The notes beneath the pieces were generated by a model that was given only the letters and a program-made list of their open reading frames with translations, was not told the DNA's origin and did no database searches. 64,000 bases of DNA from the NCBI GenBank assembly GCA_008828725.1, contig MEHQ01003153.1:618463-682462 (forward strand). Direction: 5' to 3'. Positions 44,001 to 53,702 of the stretch are shown in pieces. Within the stretch, counting starts at the first letter, position 1. Every line of letters begins with the position of its first letter. This stretch comes from Saccharina japonica. Lineage: Eukaryota; Sar; Phaeophyceae; Laminariales; Laminariaceae. Both the position numbers and the translations under genes were made by a program.

Positions 44001-46080
44001 CCTGCCGGCAGGAGCTGACGACCGAACGGTAAAAAGAAAAGACAACGCGGAAGCGTTCGAAAACAAGCCAACCTCGTTTCAGTCAAGTTAATCAGGCGGG
44101 GAAAGCTCACCTCAACTATGCACAGCGTCAACACCCTTGTCTACACTACTGCAGTAGTAAATGCTATTATATTGGCGAGGTCTATTCATACCAGCGCCTC
44201 AAGGTGGCCCTTCGGTCTATATAGACGCAGTTTGGGAATCAGCACACCACCCGCAGCATGCCTGGGGCCCCAAGCACCTGCTCGTACACCTCTCTTCCGG
44301 TACCGGCCCCACTCACCTCCACATAATCCAAGAACGTTTCTTTGTCGCAGAGGAGGACGTTGCCAGCAAACGACACGACCGACATGGCCCGTATATTTCC
44401 AATGTTGCGTACGGCGGGAGCTTGGTCGTAGGCGCCATTTCCGTCGAACTCACAGTACGCCAATTCCGTGGTGCCAGCCAGCCTTACGCCCCCTCCCGAA
44501 CGAGCCGAGTTGTTGACGAAGCTCGTGTTGACAAATATGTCTTTGCCCGCGACACTCTCCACAGCCCCCCCGGTTGCCGTCGCCGTGTTGCCTCGAAACA
44601 TGCAGTCCTTGTACACCACGGGAAACTCGTAGTCAACGTTGCTCACGGTTACGACGTGTGTGCCGCTGGCGAGAGAGTAGACGGCACCCCCGATGGAGGC
44701 GGTGTTCTCGGTAAAGTTCACCGACGTCAAGTGAGGGCCTTCAGTGACAGAGGAAAGGTACAGCGCGCCTCCCGAAAACGCCGCAGAATTCCGCGTGAAA
44801 GACACCCCTTGCTCCGCACCGCTCCCGAGTGAGACGTTCAAGTATCCAGCCAGGGCGATCGCGCCCCCGTTCGTGCCGGAGTCGTTGTCGTCGAACCTCG
44901 TGCTGCCGTTGATGGTCAGATAAGAAAGGCCGTTGGAATCAGCCCCCCCGTCAGCTATGGCACCGCCCGCCCCGAGCGCCGTGTTTTTTTAAAAAACTGT
45001 CTCGCCGCCAATGCACACGTTTGATTGGTCGACGTACATCGCGCCCCCCGAGGTGGGGGCCAGGTTGCCGGTGAAAAGCGTTTGTCCGCTCCAAGATACG
45101 TTTGAACCGATTATGTGGAGCGCACCGCCTCTGTAGAGAGCGTCGGGTCTGTTGTCGCTGAAGTTCATCGTACCTTCCCAGGTGCAAGTGGAACGAGACA
45201 CATATATCGCCCCGCTGTTGTTGTTGAACAGTGTCTCTCCCTTCCATGCCAACGTCCGGACATCGACCGCATAAACAGCGCCGGCGAACGATCGCCCCAC
45301 ATTGCCTATGAACCTCGTGCGTCCGCTCCACGACGCGCTCACTACGCCCTGCAGGCTCAAGGCGGCGCCTGCCGAAGTCTCGGATTCGTTTATTTCGAAC
45401 GTGGTGTCTCCGGCCCACGAAACACGGTCAACGTTAATGGCGAACACAGCGCAGCCGTACTCATTGCACGTGTTGTTGGAGAAAACCGACACACCGCTCC
45501 AAGATAGCAACGCCTCCTCGCCTTCGATGTAAACCCCGGCGCCGTAAATAGCGTAGTTTCCTACCATTGTCGTTTTCCCGCTGAACGAAACGGTACAATC
45601 ATCGGCGCGGATGGCGCCGCCATATGCGCTGTACTTCCCAATGTTGTTCAAGAAGGCCGTGTTCTGCAGAACCAAGGTCGAACCATTGGCGTAGATGGCC
45701 GCACCTCCGCTTACAATCGGGCCCAGACCGGGATAAAAACCGTTGGAGAGCTGCAGACCGTTCAAGCTCAGGTAGGCTCCACTGACCACAAAAAGCTGAG
45801 TCTCTCCGCCCCCATCCACAGTAGCATTCTCACCCACGCCAGTAATGTTGAGGGCAGACCCATGCCCAACCGCGATAGTTGCATCCACGACCACGGAACC
45901 GCGCCACTCTACGTTGAACGTTCCCCCAGAGCAGTTCACGGCCTCTGCTAGGTCTCTCGCCCCGGCCGCGTCTTCCACCGTATACTCCAGAGAGTCGCTG
46001 GAGCAAGGCTCGATGGAAACATAGCGGCGAGCGCAAAACACCCCCAATATGAAGAGCAGCCAGACGTTGCGATGTCCCAT
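36999..46080 (-). CDS. Pmp-repeat multi-pass surface protein, four exons, one in-frame TAA
   Basis: The exons are 46080-44317, 43332-43056, 40191-39920 and 38090-36999. All phases join (codon boundary, T|AC, codon boundary) to make 1134 codons plus a stop. The ATG at 46080 is the first in-frame one and opens MGHRNVWLLFILGVFCA, a signal peptide. Residues of about 90-588 are some 15 beta-helix repeats (GGA-hydrophobic ... F-x-x-N). Residues 589-710 are Cys-rich (CDDCPKCPTC, DGYWRAT, CYNEGACGGG, YCAEGYTGAYCSVC). The rest has about eight hydrophobic helices and an acidic tail. The family is a putative cell-surface or wall protein in brown algae. Its function is unknown. Codon 364 is TAA (44989-44991), after which the repeats continue in the same frame. 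It could be a nonsense allele, a pseudogene or an assembly error. Confidence 0.8.
38806..38911 (+). mobile_element. Small MITE-like family C copy
   Basis: The left end is TTACGGAGGACCATAGT. The right end is GGTCCTATTTACTATGG then CCCCCCGAA. It is nearly identical in its outer parts to 5193-5308. Confidence 0.7.
38930..39322 (+). mobile_element. Family A element with internal tandem duplication
   Basis: The block from CTCGGTT..TGTGTTTCGCCGG to GGTAAAAAACTG is present twice (38930-39070 and 39075-39212). It includes ACGCATGCCGAGGTAGAG. The right end is AACCTCTGCGTATC..CATGCGTC at 39322. Confidence 0.6.
39470..39570 (+). mobile_element. Family C copy, decayed
   Basis: CCATAGTAAATAGGACC is followed by GGTTCTATTTACTACCCCC. 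Confidence 0.5.
39920..40191 (-). CDS. Surface-protein exon 3: last Cys motif and first helices
   Basis: It opens after CCATCGCAG with ACTGTTCTGTGTGC, completing Y-CSVCTPDYAETLAYTCRPC. A strong membrane helix follows (VLLATVVGIVVVVASVFFV) and then VIIVMWQILTQ. It ends ACCCAG|GCGAGT, a GC donor. Confidence 0.8.
40620..40925 (+). repeat. Degenerate TTGACTTGGTTTTTGTG minisatellite
   Basis: Seven or eight units of about 35-45 bp share GACTTGGTTT, TGTGTG and CGAAAAT. They lie in intron 2 of the surface-protein gene. Confidence 0.7.
41060..41690 (-). mobile_element. Fossil fragments of the tyrosine-recombinase element
   Basis: 41405-41690 is the reverse complement of 60100-60360, the 3' end of the recombinase element. 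A second end motif lies at 41080-41140. These are remnants inside the host intron. Confidence 0.65.
41949..42218 (+). mobile_element. MITE-like family B, best-preserved copy
   Basis: Terminal inverted repeats GACTGGTGCCACGGTAGG and CCGTAGCACCAGTC flank 270 bp. Two palindromes (CACTCGGCCGAGTG and CCACTCGTCCGAGTGG) lie inside. AAACG occurs just outside both ends (41941-41945 region and 42219-42223) and may be the target duplication. Confidence 0.75.
42531..42830 (+). mobile_element. MITE-like family A copy in intron 2
   Basis: The left end is GACGCGTGCTACGGTAGAGG and the right end is GGCTACCGTAGCATTCGAC. It is 300 bp, with TTTTTTTTGGCTGAAACG and ATCGGGTATATATAGCCC inside. Confidence 0.75.
43056..43332 (-). 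CDS. Surface-protein exon 2: Cys-rich module
   Basis: The 277-nt exon runs from acceptor GACGACAG to GCGT|GTGAGT. It encodes DEDHYGTVCDDCPKCPTC, AEYEHSTSVG, DIEDGYWRATNTS and CYNEGACGGGVTES, ending YCAEGYTGA with one base of the next codon. Confidence 0.8.
43333..44316 (-). other. Surface-protein intron 1
   Basis: GTGAGT...TTTTGACGACAG, 984 bp. It contains the family A copy at 43528-43822 and no other recognised feature. Confidence 0.7.
43528..43822 (+). mobile_element. MITE-like family A copy in intron 1
   Basis: It starts GACGCGTGATTCG, contains TTTTTTGGCTAAAATG and TTTCTGAATGACC, and ends near AAAGGTGCACCACTTACC. The termini are decayed. Confidence 0.5.
44317..46080 (-). CDS. Surface-protein exon 1: signal peptide and GGA repeats
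   Basis: It has 588 codons ending ETFLDYVE, followed by donor GTGAGT (44316-44311). Repeats such as GGAIRADDC..TMVGN, GGALYLSS..FTEN and GGAVYSLA are clear. The TAA lies in GGETVF-stop-KNTALGAGG, at a spot where the neighbouring repeats have F-x-x-N. No frameshift is needed on either side. Confidence 0.8.
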
Positions 46081-46295
46081 CCTTCGCGAAAACCTTGAGG
46101 GAGGCGGAACGTGGGCAACGGAGGCAATGGGAGGATCAGCATCCACACACGTGAATGCATTTTACTATACTGAGCCTGCTTGCAGGGGTACAGTCCCACT
46201 CGCTACGCTCCTAGCACAAAGTGCCAATTCAAATTAGAAGTGGTAGCATGTGGGTTCCTGTATAAGCTCGCTTCAGAGATCAAAATCAGGCTCTT

Positions 46296-46545
46296 GACGC
46301 ATGCTACGATAGAGGTGCACCATGTTTTTTTCTGAGCTCCTCACTTAAGGAGCGTCATACCTCACCGAAAAAAATGATTTTGGAGGAAAATAAAAGTGCT
46401 GCCGGATGCGAAATCTCATGACCGAAGTATACTCTGAAACATTATTCGTCACAAAAATGAAAAGTCCGACGAATTTGGGTTAAGGAGCCCGATCGTTCAG
46501 AAAACGACTCAGCCAAAACGTGCTGCCTCTACCGTAGCACGCGTC
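46296..46545 (+). mobile_element. MITE-like family A copy upstream of the surface-protein gene
   Basis: The ends are GACGCATGCTACGATAGAGG and CTACCGTAGCACGCGTC. CTCTTGACGCATGC occurs at its left border and again immediately after it. That is either a target duplication plus a leftover terminus or an insertion into an older copy. It lies about 215 bp upstream of the ATG, inside the likely promoter. Confidence 0.75.
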
Positions 46546-46984
46546 TCTTGACGCATGCGTTTCCGCGTTTGCCCAGCGAGTGGGATCGACCGTCAAGTCG
46601 AGTAGCAGACTGTTTTGTCCATCCACGCCACCTGCCAATGCCGGAAAGCTCTTACCTCTTAATACTTCGCACTGCATGAGCGTATGGAAGCCGTGTCAAG
46701 CTTGAGACAGGCTGCCATGCAAGTCTAGACGGAGAGCTCTTTGGTTTTGTCTTCCAATACACGTAAATTGTACCGGGGGGACTTTCGAATGTTTTTCTTC
46801 TTGTACACCGAACTTACGAACAGCAGTACTGCTGTACGTACAGTAGTTTCTTTCGAACTGCTGTTACGTTTCTGTGACGCGCAGCCAAAAGGTTTCGGAC
46901 TCAACGTGTTGCTTAGGGCAGGTACAAAGTCCGGCGTTCACATGCGGACGCCGCACCGAGACTATATTCGGCGGCCGGCCACGC
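46546..46984. other. No recognised feature
   Basis: No supported exon or repeat. Confidence 0.3.
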
Positions 46985-47251
46985 GCTCTCCGCAGCAAAG
47001 GGGGGGGGTAGCCGGCTAACTCCTCGCTGGCGGAGGTCTATACTACCAGTAGAAAGTAAAAAAAAAATGATTTTTTGTGGAGCGGATTAAAAGTACTCTG
47101 CCCGATGAAAGCCCTCATGCCACAAGTAATACAATGAAAAATATTGGAACCACAAATAATTTTAGGCGAGCCCGCTCATTTCAATATTTTTCAGAAAACG
47201 TTGCAGCCAAAAAAACGGCACAGCAGTACCTCTATCGTATATAGCACGCAT
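46985..47251 (+). mobile_element. MITE-like family A, partial
   Basis: AGAAAGTAAAAAAAAAATGA, AAAAACGGCACAGCAGTACC and CCTCTATCG..AGCACGCATC match the right two-thirds of family A. Confidence 0.4.
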
Positions 47252-47459
47252 CGGTCCCGTGGGGTACCGCGGACCCGTGCTACCTGCGGCAAATACGTAC
47301 CAGGTATATATGCTTGGGGGTTTCCTCTTTTACGCTTTTCCCAAAAGGGGGCCTCAAGTGACGAGCGACATAGATTTACAGTAGGTGCTACCCCCCTCCC
47401 CCGTAGCATGTATCATTAGCGGCACCTTGTGAAGTCCCGCAGGAACCCAGCAGCCAAAG

Positions 47460-47830
47460 CTAGAATACTATATAGCACCCGTAGTACGCACGATCGAAGT
47501 AGTGTCCGACCCGACGTGTCCCACAACGCTTGCCAAAACGGGCTTATTAGACGAAATCCTCGATCTCCCAGCTAGCTGCTGATGTTTTTAAGGATGTTAT
47601 ACTAAATATCCCCTCTGCCAAAACGCCACACCAAACCGATTTTCCCCCGACGTTGTACGCCAAAGATTGACCATATACAACCGCAGGAAGGATATATACA
47701 TACATATATATATACGCGCGATCGAAGTATTACACTCAGCTAGCAAAGATGAGCTTCGACGAAATCCTCGAGCTCACAGCTGTTGTTTTTTTTTTAATTT
47801 TTAAATATATCACTTCTTGAGAGGAAACCT
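47460..47830 (+). repeat. Degenerate direct repeat, about 240-bp period
   Basis: CGATCGAAGTA, GACGAAATCCTCGA and CCCAGCTAGCTGCTG/CACAGCTGTTG occur in order at 47488-47590 and again at 47718-47790. Confidence 0.45.
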
Positions 47831-47936
47831 GAGGCATTTGGCGGCGGTTGTTGGACTTGCACCATCAGTATTCGGTGTTTGGTGCGGAGATCGCCGTTGA
47901 CGACGGGCCTTCTGGGCGGTGTAACGAAAGGCACGA

Positions 47937-48265
47937 TTACCAGAGGGGGTGTGAAGTGTTTTCACGCTGAATGAGATTTTGGTCCACACTAAATGGGCAG
48001 TACGCCCGTTTTTGTTTTTTCTTCATATGTACTGGTATGTCAGAACATAGTGGAATGGTATGTGTTTCTGTAGAGGGCACACGGTCTAAACGCTTCATGG
48101 GAAGGTACCGGCTGGATGGAAAAGATATTTCAACCCAAGGGCGGGCGTTGGGTTGCCCATGACGAACCATCCACCGTATCAAGTATGCTATTAATAGCAG
48201 TGAAACCCCCGAGACGGCAATAACCACGAGGTACGAGGGGTGCTTAAAACAAAACAAAGACCACC
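47937..48265 (-). other. Possible last exon of a single-pass membrane protein
   Basis: On the minus strand, a TTTGTTTTGTTTTAAG acceptor at about 48245 is followed by HPSYLVVIAVSGVSLLLIAY, then LIRWMVRHGQPNARPW. The tail has MKKKQKRAYCPFSVDQN and a stop at 47937. One clear membrane helix with basic residues after it suggests a type I or II membrane protein end. The family is not recognised and no upstream exon was identified. Confidence 0.35.
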
Positions 48266-48452
48266 AGTAAATACGAATACCAAACACAATTTTCGTACAC
48301 GTACCTCGGAGTCTTAACATACTGTAGTACCGATGCATTGACACTATATATATACGAGAACCAAAAACGAGAGTGGGAAGGCTGCGTACACCCCCTGAGT
48401 TCCCCACAGCGCTGTCAGGTTTTGTGCCCTTCAATGGTTTTGTGCCCTTCAA

Positions 48453-50004
48453 TGACGGCTGCAGTGTTCGTGGGCATCACTATTCGGTCTAGCCGTCCTT
48501 TTTTTTTCAAGCATCGTGTTGGTACTACTCTGCAACCACCCCAAGGAGACCCACCGCCCAATGTGCACAAGCCTCATATTCTTCTCCCTCATTCGCAAAA
48601 TTAATTAATTATACCCCCCCATACCACGAACAACCTCGTACCTAACGAGTACATGTATATACACTACAGTACCTTATTCACACAACACATACTCACACAT
48701 TCTCGTAGTCAATACGTGCGGCAGTTAAATCTTTACGCTTGGGCACGTACATATAGGGCATACCACAAGACAAATGACCGCTTGAGTCACTGGAGCCCTC
48801 CTACGGATATTTCTATAGCACGCGCGATGGAAGTATCACACATCGCTTGGAACGATGAAGCGGGAGGGAAGGAGCGAGGACAGCATGTGGGGTGGATAGA
48901 GGTCAGGCCGTAAGCAGGTATGATACAGTAAGAAAGTTCGACTTTGTGTCGTATAGGGCTCCTCCTTCTGATTCCGTGTTTTTGTTTTTTCTATCGGGTG
49001 TAGAATGTTTCTGGGTGATCAACGTTGAAAACTTACACGACACGCTGTTGAGGATGGCGAAGATAACAAAAGTGAACTAAGGACAGCAAACAGTCTCGTT
49101 TATTGCTTTGGAGGTGCTGACGGTTTTGTTTATTGCTTTGGAGAAAAAAAGGCTGAGCCACCTCGGATACGTCTTCCTATTTCGTGGGCGATGCCGAATA
49201 GTAAGGCTTTACACCTTGCGAAGGAGTGGGGAGAAGGGCGACGAGTTTTGGATGTGGTTGGCGCTTGCGGGCGTTACGGCGTGTTGAAGTGGCAAGATCC
49301 ATAATATGGAGTTTGTGAACTAACGCGAGGAAACGTCTAGTTATTTATCGGAGCAGCACAACAAGATTGGCCTCGCCTGCTTTGTCGAGGTGTGCAGGCA
49401 GGGCGAGGGGCTCGTTTCGATCGTCTTTGGGTGGGACTTTTAGAGATGCATTTTGACGGGGCTAAAACCAAAAGCTGCCATTGAAGCACACAGCTACTGC
49501 AGTAGTGTCCGGTCCACGATGCAAGGAGTCGTACGAGTACGGCCCGGGCTCGTTGTGGTCCTACCGCGGTACTGCCGGGGGATATGTGGTCCTGCCCTGC
49601 TCGTAGATGGTGGATAATTCCAAACGGAGGCTGCACTTTGCATGCGGTTTGCAATAAAGTGACTGCGCGCAAACGGTCGGTCTCTTGCTCGGCGAAAAGT
49701 AGGATCGGGAGTGGGAAGGAGTATCCGATGGGGATGCAAAAAATTAGGATCGCCACTTCTGTGGAAGGGAGGTTTTGAGATGTGGTGCTGGAATTTGATG
49801 CCGGTTCATCAACGCATTACGTATGTATATGGTGCGTGCTACTTACTACCCTGTGGGGGTACGCCTCTGACTCACCAAAATGACTGATTTTCGTAGAGAA
49901 AAGCTAAAAGCAAGTGCAACGCGACGAACAATCCCAAAGTCTGGGTGATATAAACGAGGCTGTTATTGTATGACGCTAATAATAATGTCGTATTATTCCG
50001 GTTG
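48453..50004. other. No supported gene
   Basis: Several short frames occur, including a minus frame of about 139 codons at 49756-49337. None has a motif, splice support or a repeat in the window. Confidence 0.3.
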
Positions 50005-50135
50005 CATGCGGCCGCCCCGATGGCCTAGTGGTACCCTCGAACGCTGATAAGAGCTTGTTTCCGGGGATCGAGTCTCACGTGGGTCGAACGTTTGATTTTA
50101 TTTGCAAAAAAAAACAAAATTAAAAAAAAAACGGA
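50005..50135 (+). repeat. tRNA-derived SINE-like element
   Basis: GATGGCCTAGTGGTA at 50019 fits a Ser/Leu-tRNA-type A box and GGGGATCGAGTCTCA at 50063 fits a B box, at tRNA-like spacing. It is followed by a unique part and an A-rich tail (50106-50132). The acceptor stem does not pair well, so a SINE head is more likely than a working tRNA. Confidence 0.45.
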
Positions 50136-50149
50136 ATAAACTGTTGAGA

Positions 50150-50350
50150 GCGCCTAGTAGCGTGGGTAGGCACAATTCGATGCAAGTCGACGAGGGGAAA
50201 AAGGACTGAATTTTTCTCGCGATAAAAATGCAAGGCACTTATACCCGTAGTGGGGGGGGGGGGAGAGGAACCTACTTTGTGACCCCAGATCTGAGTTACG
50301 ACTATTAATAGGAAGGAGAGAGAAAAGAAGGGGGAAGATAGTGAAAGGCA
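50150..50350 (+). repeat. Dispersed repeat family F copy
   Basis: TTTTTCTCGCGATAAAAATG, a G-run, then TTGTGACCCCAGATCTGAG and GAAGGAGAGAG match the copies at 4510-4780 and 12520-12740. Confidence 0.55.
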
Positions 50351-50559
50351 TGCAAAATAAAAATGGGTTAGGGAGCCTGGTAGGTCGGACATACTTTTGG
50401 GCAAGAAGTATTACGGCACGTAAGCCCACCTCTCGAGCGCGCGCCATATTGGACTAATGCCCACCGCTGTTTAAAAGTTTATAGACTCTGGAAAAATATA
50501 TACAGATGCATGTATGGAGGAACTGCCAGCGGAGACAAAAGGTTTGCGCATGTATGTAC

Positions 50560-50934
50560 CTCGGACGGATAAATCGGTTAACAATTCATGACCTAGATCT
50601 TTCAAGGCAGATATGTACTCACTCCCGGTCTTTTTATGGTCTACAGTAAGCTCATATTGCCGAGTGGGGTCCGTATAATAATCCGTACGACCTACGTAGC
50701 CCACACCCCCTGGGCTGGATCTGTACTATGCAGATCCTGCACAAACTCCCACGACGACAGGCGAGGAAATAGATGATATATATGTAATTATCTATCTGGA
50801 GATCTACTGTAGATCATGACCTGTCTGTACGGGTAGATGATCTGCATCATGATCTGTCTGTAGATGATCTACATCAAGATATGTCTGTAGATGGTCTATA
50901 TCATGATATATGTAGATAGATCTGTCCGAGGGGT
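50560..50934 (+). repeat. CTAGAT / GATCATGATC array
   Basis: ATGATCTGCATCATGATC, CTGTCTGTAGATGATC and ATGATATATGTAGATAGATC units recur. It is the same style as the arrays in the WW introns. Confidence 0.6.
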
Positions 50935-51390
50935 GTACGGTTTGATACCGGACATTCCGGTAGGATGGGGGGGGGTAGGGGTAGATCGGCAGCGCCTAGT
51001 TTACAGACGTGGGCGATCCAATGACAATTGAGATGGAAGGGTGATGCATTTATGATGAACGTAAGGGCGAACAGATACACCAAGTGGAGTGTTTTCTCCA
51101 AACATCGGCAACTAATGCGAAAGGCTGGAGAAAATGCAGCAAAGGCCAAGGAACAGTTGGGCGCGGGGGAGGGGGGGGGGGGGGGGGGGGTAAGGTAACA
51201 ATACTACGGTTGCAGTCGTACAATAACTGACGCTAACAAAGGGTTTTCCTTTACGGGTTTGCTGCGCAAAGGAATAATCTCGATGAAACACAACACTACT
51301 ACTTGTAGACTACCTAGCACACTACAGCCGTGCGTACAGCACTACTGTTTACCTCCGTGTTTTTTGTCGCGTGCATGCATGCGACATCAG
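50935..51390 (-). repeat. Dispersed repeat family J, copy 1
   Basis: Its reverse complement matches 60359-60735: GGTAAC..CAATACTA, TTTTCCTTTACGG, TTGGATCG-CCACG and the GCATGCATGCGACATCAGGA end. A G-run of about 20 lies at 51172-51191. Confidence 0.7.
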
Positions 51391-51679
51391 GATTGTTTTC
51401 AAGCAAGTATTTTTTCTTTCTTTCGTTTTTTTTTACTTTGTTGGTACTGTAATTATTTGCAAGTCATAGGTTTTCACCTAAAATTATACCTGGAACGTAC
51501 CAGGTACACGTCGCTGTCCGCTTCATCCATATGTAGTTGTAGCAGGCGGCGCGGAAGCCGATCGCGGCGCAAAGTGCCTTGTTGTATATATAGGCACACA
51601 ACTGCAACATTGTACATACGCACAGCAGTAGTAGTGCGTTGTGAACCGCCAGCGTATGTTTTCGATCCACCGGGTCCCC
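51391..51679. other. No recognised feature
   Basis: Nothing supported. Confidence 0.3.
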
Positions 51680-51836
51680 TCGCTAAAATGTTCGATGCGG
51701 CCCCCCAATGCACCGGTCCCCTGGCCAAAATCCCAGACCCGGTCTCCCTATGCACCGGTGCCCTAGCCAAAATCCCAGACTCGGTCCCCCAATGCACCGG
51801 TCCCCTAATGCACCGGTCCCCTAATGCATTACACCA
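51680..51836 (+). repeat. CACCGGTCCCCT minisatellite
   Basis: CAATGCACCGGTCCCCT and CCAAAATCCCAGAC blocks repeat with a period of about 51 bp, then collapse to 18-bp units at the right edge. Confidence 0.8.
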
Positions 51837-52154
51837 CTGCTGTACCTAAAGACCGGTGACCCAAATGTCATGAAATTCAGCAGTTTGATCCATGAAGCAT
51901 GGTGAGATCTACCAGACAATCCACTGCAACTTACTGTACATCACCGGCGGACTGGGCAACTGAGGGACACTCAAGTATCAAGACAACCTTTCTCCGATGA
52001 CATGATCTGGGCTATACCTGTACCTATACATATCACCTTCCGATCGCCACCACACAGCCAAAGCTTGTGATCACTCTCTGCACGACTAGTATTGCTGCTG
52101 CTGCTGCTACAGTAGGCATCGGAGCACAGCACACACAACCCCAATCTATGTACA

Positions 52155-52928
52155 GCAGTAGTAGCGCTTACACATATTACAGCAGCACTACGAGTAGTAA
52201 AACGCAGACTCGTCACCGCCTATTGTGATTGAGAATGAACCTCACCGAGCAACGCAGAGGGCTTCGTAGTCGTGGTGTTGAGTGGTGGGCTGCTGCTGGT
52301 GGAAGGAGAATGGCCAGTGCGTAAGGGAGGCACGGTCATGCAGTGGCGTGTGGATAGGCTGGCGAAAAGAGATGAGTGATTCAGGATGCGTAGCGTGGTG
52401 GCGTGAGTCCACCCAGTGTGTGAGGCTGCCATGTACGGGTTCGAGTGTATCTATAGATACAGCCGGCATATTGCTGTCGGGTGAGTAAGAAAGGGGTATC
52501 AGGTACCATCAGTGCCTTCCCGCAGCGTCGGAAATTTCGAAATTTCTTCGTATAGAGTCGCATAGAGGTAGAAAGTTCTCTTCTTGTTCTGTGCTCCAAC
52601 AACGGCGAAAATATTTGCCCTTTTTCTTGGGTTGAAGTCATCCACTCCTCCTCACACAGACAGTAAAGGTAGGTTGCCAGCCAGTTAGACCCACCAGCTT
52701 CCCGTACTCTGCCGTATATATATGTATAGTTATGTTTGTGAAATTTTCGCACTTTTCGCAACTTTTCTCTGCGTACGAGCACTTTTCGGCAAAACGCTAA
52801 GTACCCCGACACAACAAGCCCGGCCGGACACATTGGTCGAGGTTTGGGCTCGATCCGAGCTCTGTGGCTCGCGTGGCGGGCGCTCGAAGTTTTTTTTCCC
52901 GCGGGAGTGGATAAGCCGATTTCCCGGG
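52155..52928 (+). repeat. 774-bp direct duplication, copy 1
   Basis: It begins GCAGTAGTAGCGCTTAC and ends GCCGATTTCCCGGG. It contains weak tRNA-like boxes (TAGCGTGGTGGCG at 52394, GGGTTCGAGTGTATC at 52437). No gene is recognised. Confidence 0.85.
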
Positions 52929-53702
52929 GCAGTAGTAGCGCTTACACATATTACAGCAGCACTACGAGTAGTAAAACGCAGACTCGTCACCGCCTATTGT
53001 GATTGAGAATGAACCTCACCGAGCAACGCAGAGGGCTTCGTAGTCGTGGTGTTGAGTGGTGGGNCTGCTGCTGGTGGAAGGAGAATGGCCAGTGCGTAAG
53101 GGAGGCACGGTCATGCAGTGGCGTGTGGATAGGCTGGCGAAAAGAGATGAGTGATTCAGGATGCGTAGCGTGGTGGCGTGAGTCCACCCAGTGTGTGAGG
53201 CTGCCATGTACGGGTTCGAGTGTATCTATAGATACAGCCGGCATATTGCTGTCGGGTGAGTAAGAAAGGGGTATCAGGTACCATCAGTGCCTTCCCGCAG
53301 CGTCGGAAATTTCGAAATTTCTTCGTATAGAGTCGCATAGAGGTAGAAAGTTCTCTTCTTGTTCTGTGCTCCAACAACGGCGAAAATATTTGCCCTTTTT
53401 CTTGGGTTGAAGTCATCCACTCCTCCTCACACAGACAGTAAAGGTAGGTTGCCAGCCAGTTTAAATAGACTCACCACTATTCCAGTTTTATTATATATGT
53501 ATAGTTATGTTTGTGAATTTTCGCACTTTTCGCAACTTTTCTCTTCGTCGAGCACTTTTCGGCAAAACGCTAAGTACCCCGACACAGCAAGCCCGGCCGG
53601 ACACATTGGTCGAGGTTTGGGCTCGATCCGAGCTCTGTGGCTCGCGTGGCGGGCGCTCGAAGTTTTTTTTCCCGCGGGAGTGGATAAGCCGATTTCCCGG
53701 GC
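52929..53702 (+). repeat. 774-bp direct duplication, copy 2
   Basis: It is virtually identical to copy 1, apart from an N at 53064, a few single differences and one divergent patch of about 35 bp (53460-53494 against 52690-52720). It abuts copy 1 head to tail. Confidence 0.85.

Noticed and set aside
44951-45418. Arg-rich frame antisense-shifted within the surface-protein exon
   Set aside because: It is a shadow frame of the well-supported repeat-coding frame.
50014-50090. Functional tRNA gene
   Set aside because: The A and B boxes are present, but the acceptor and anticodon stems do not pair convincingly.
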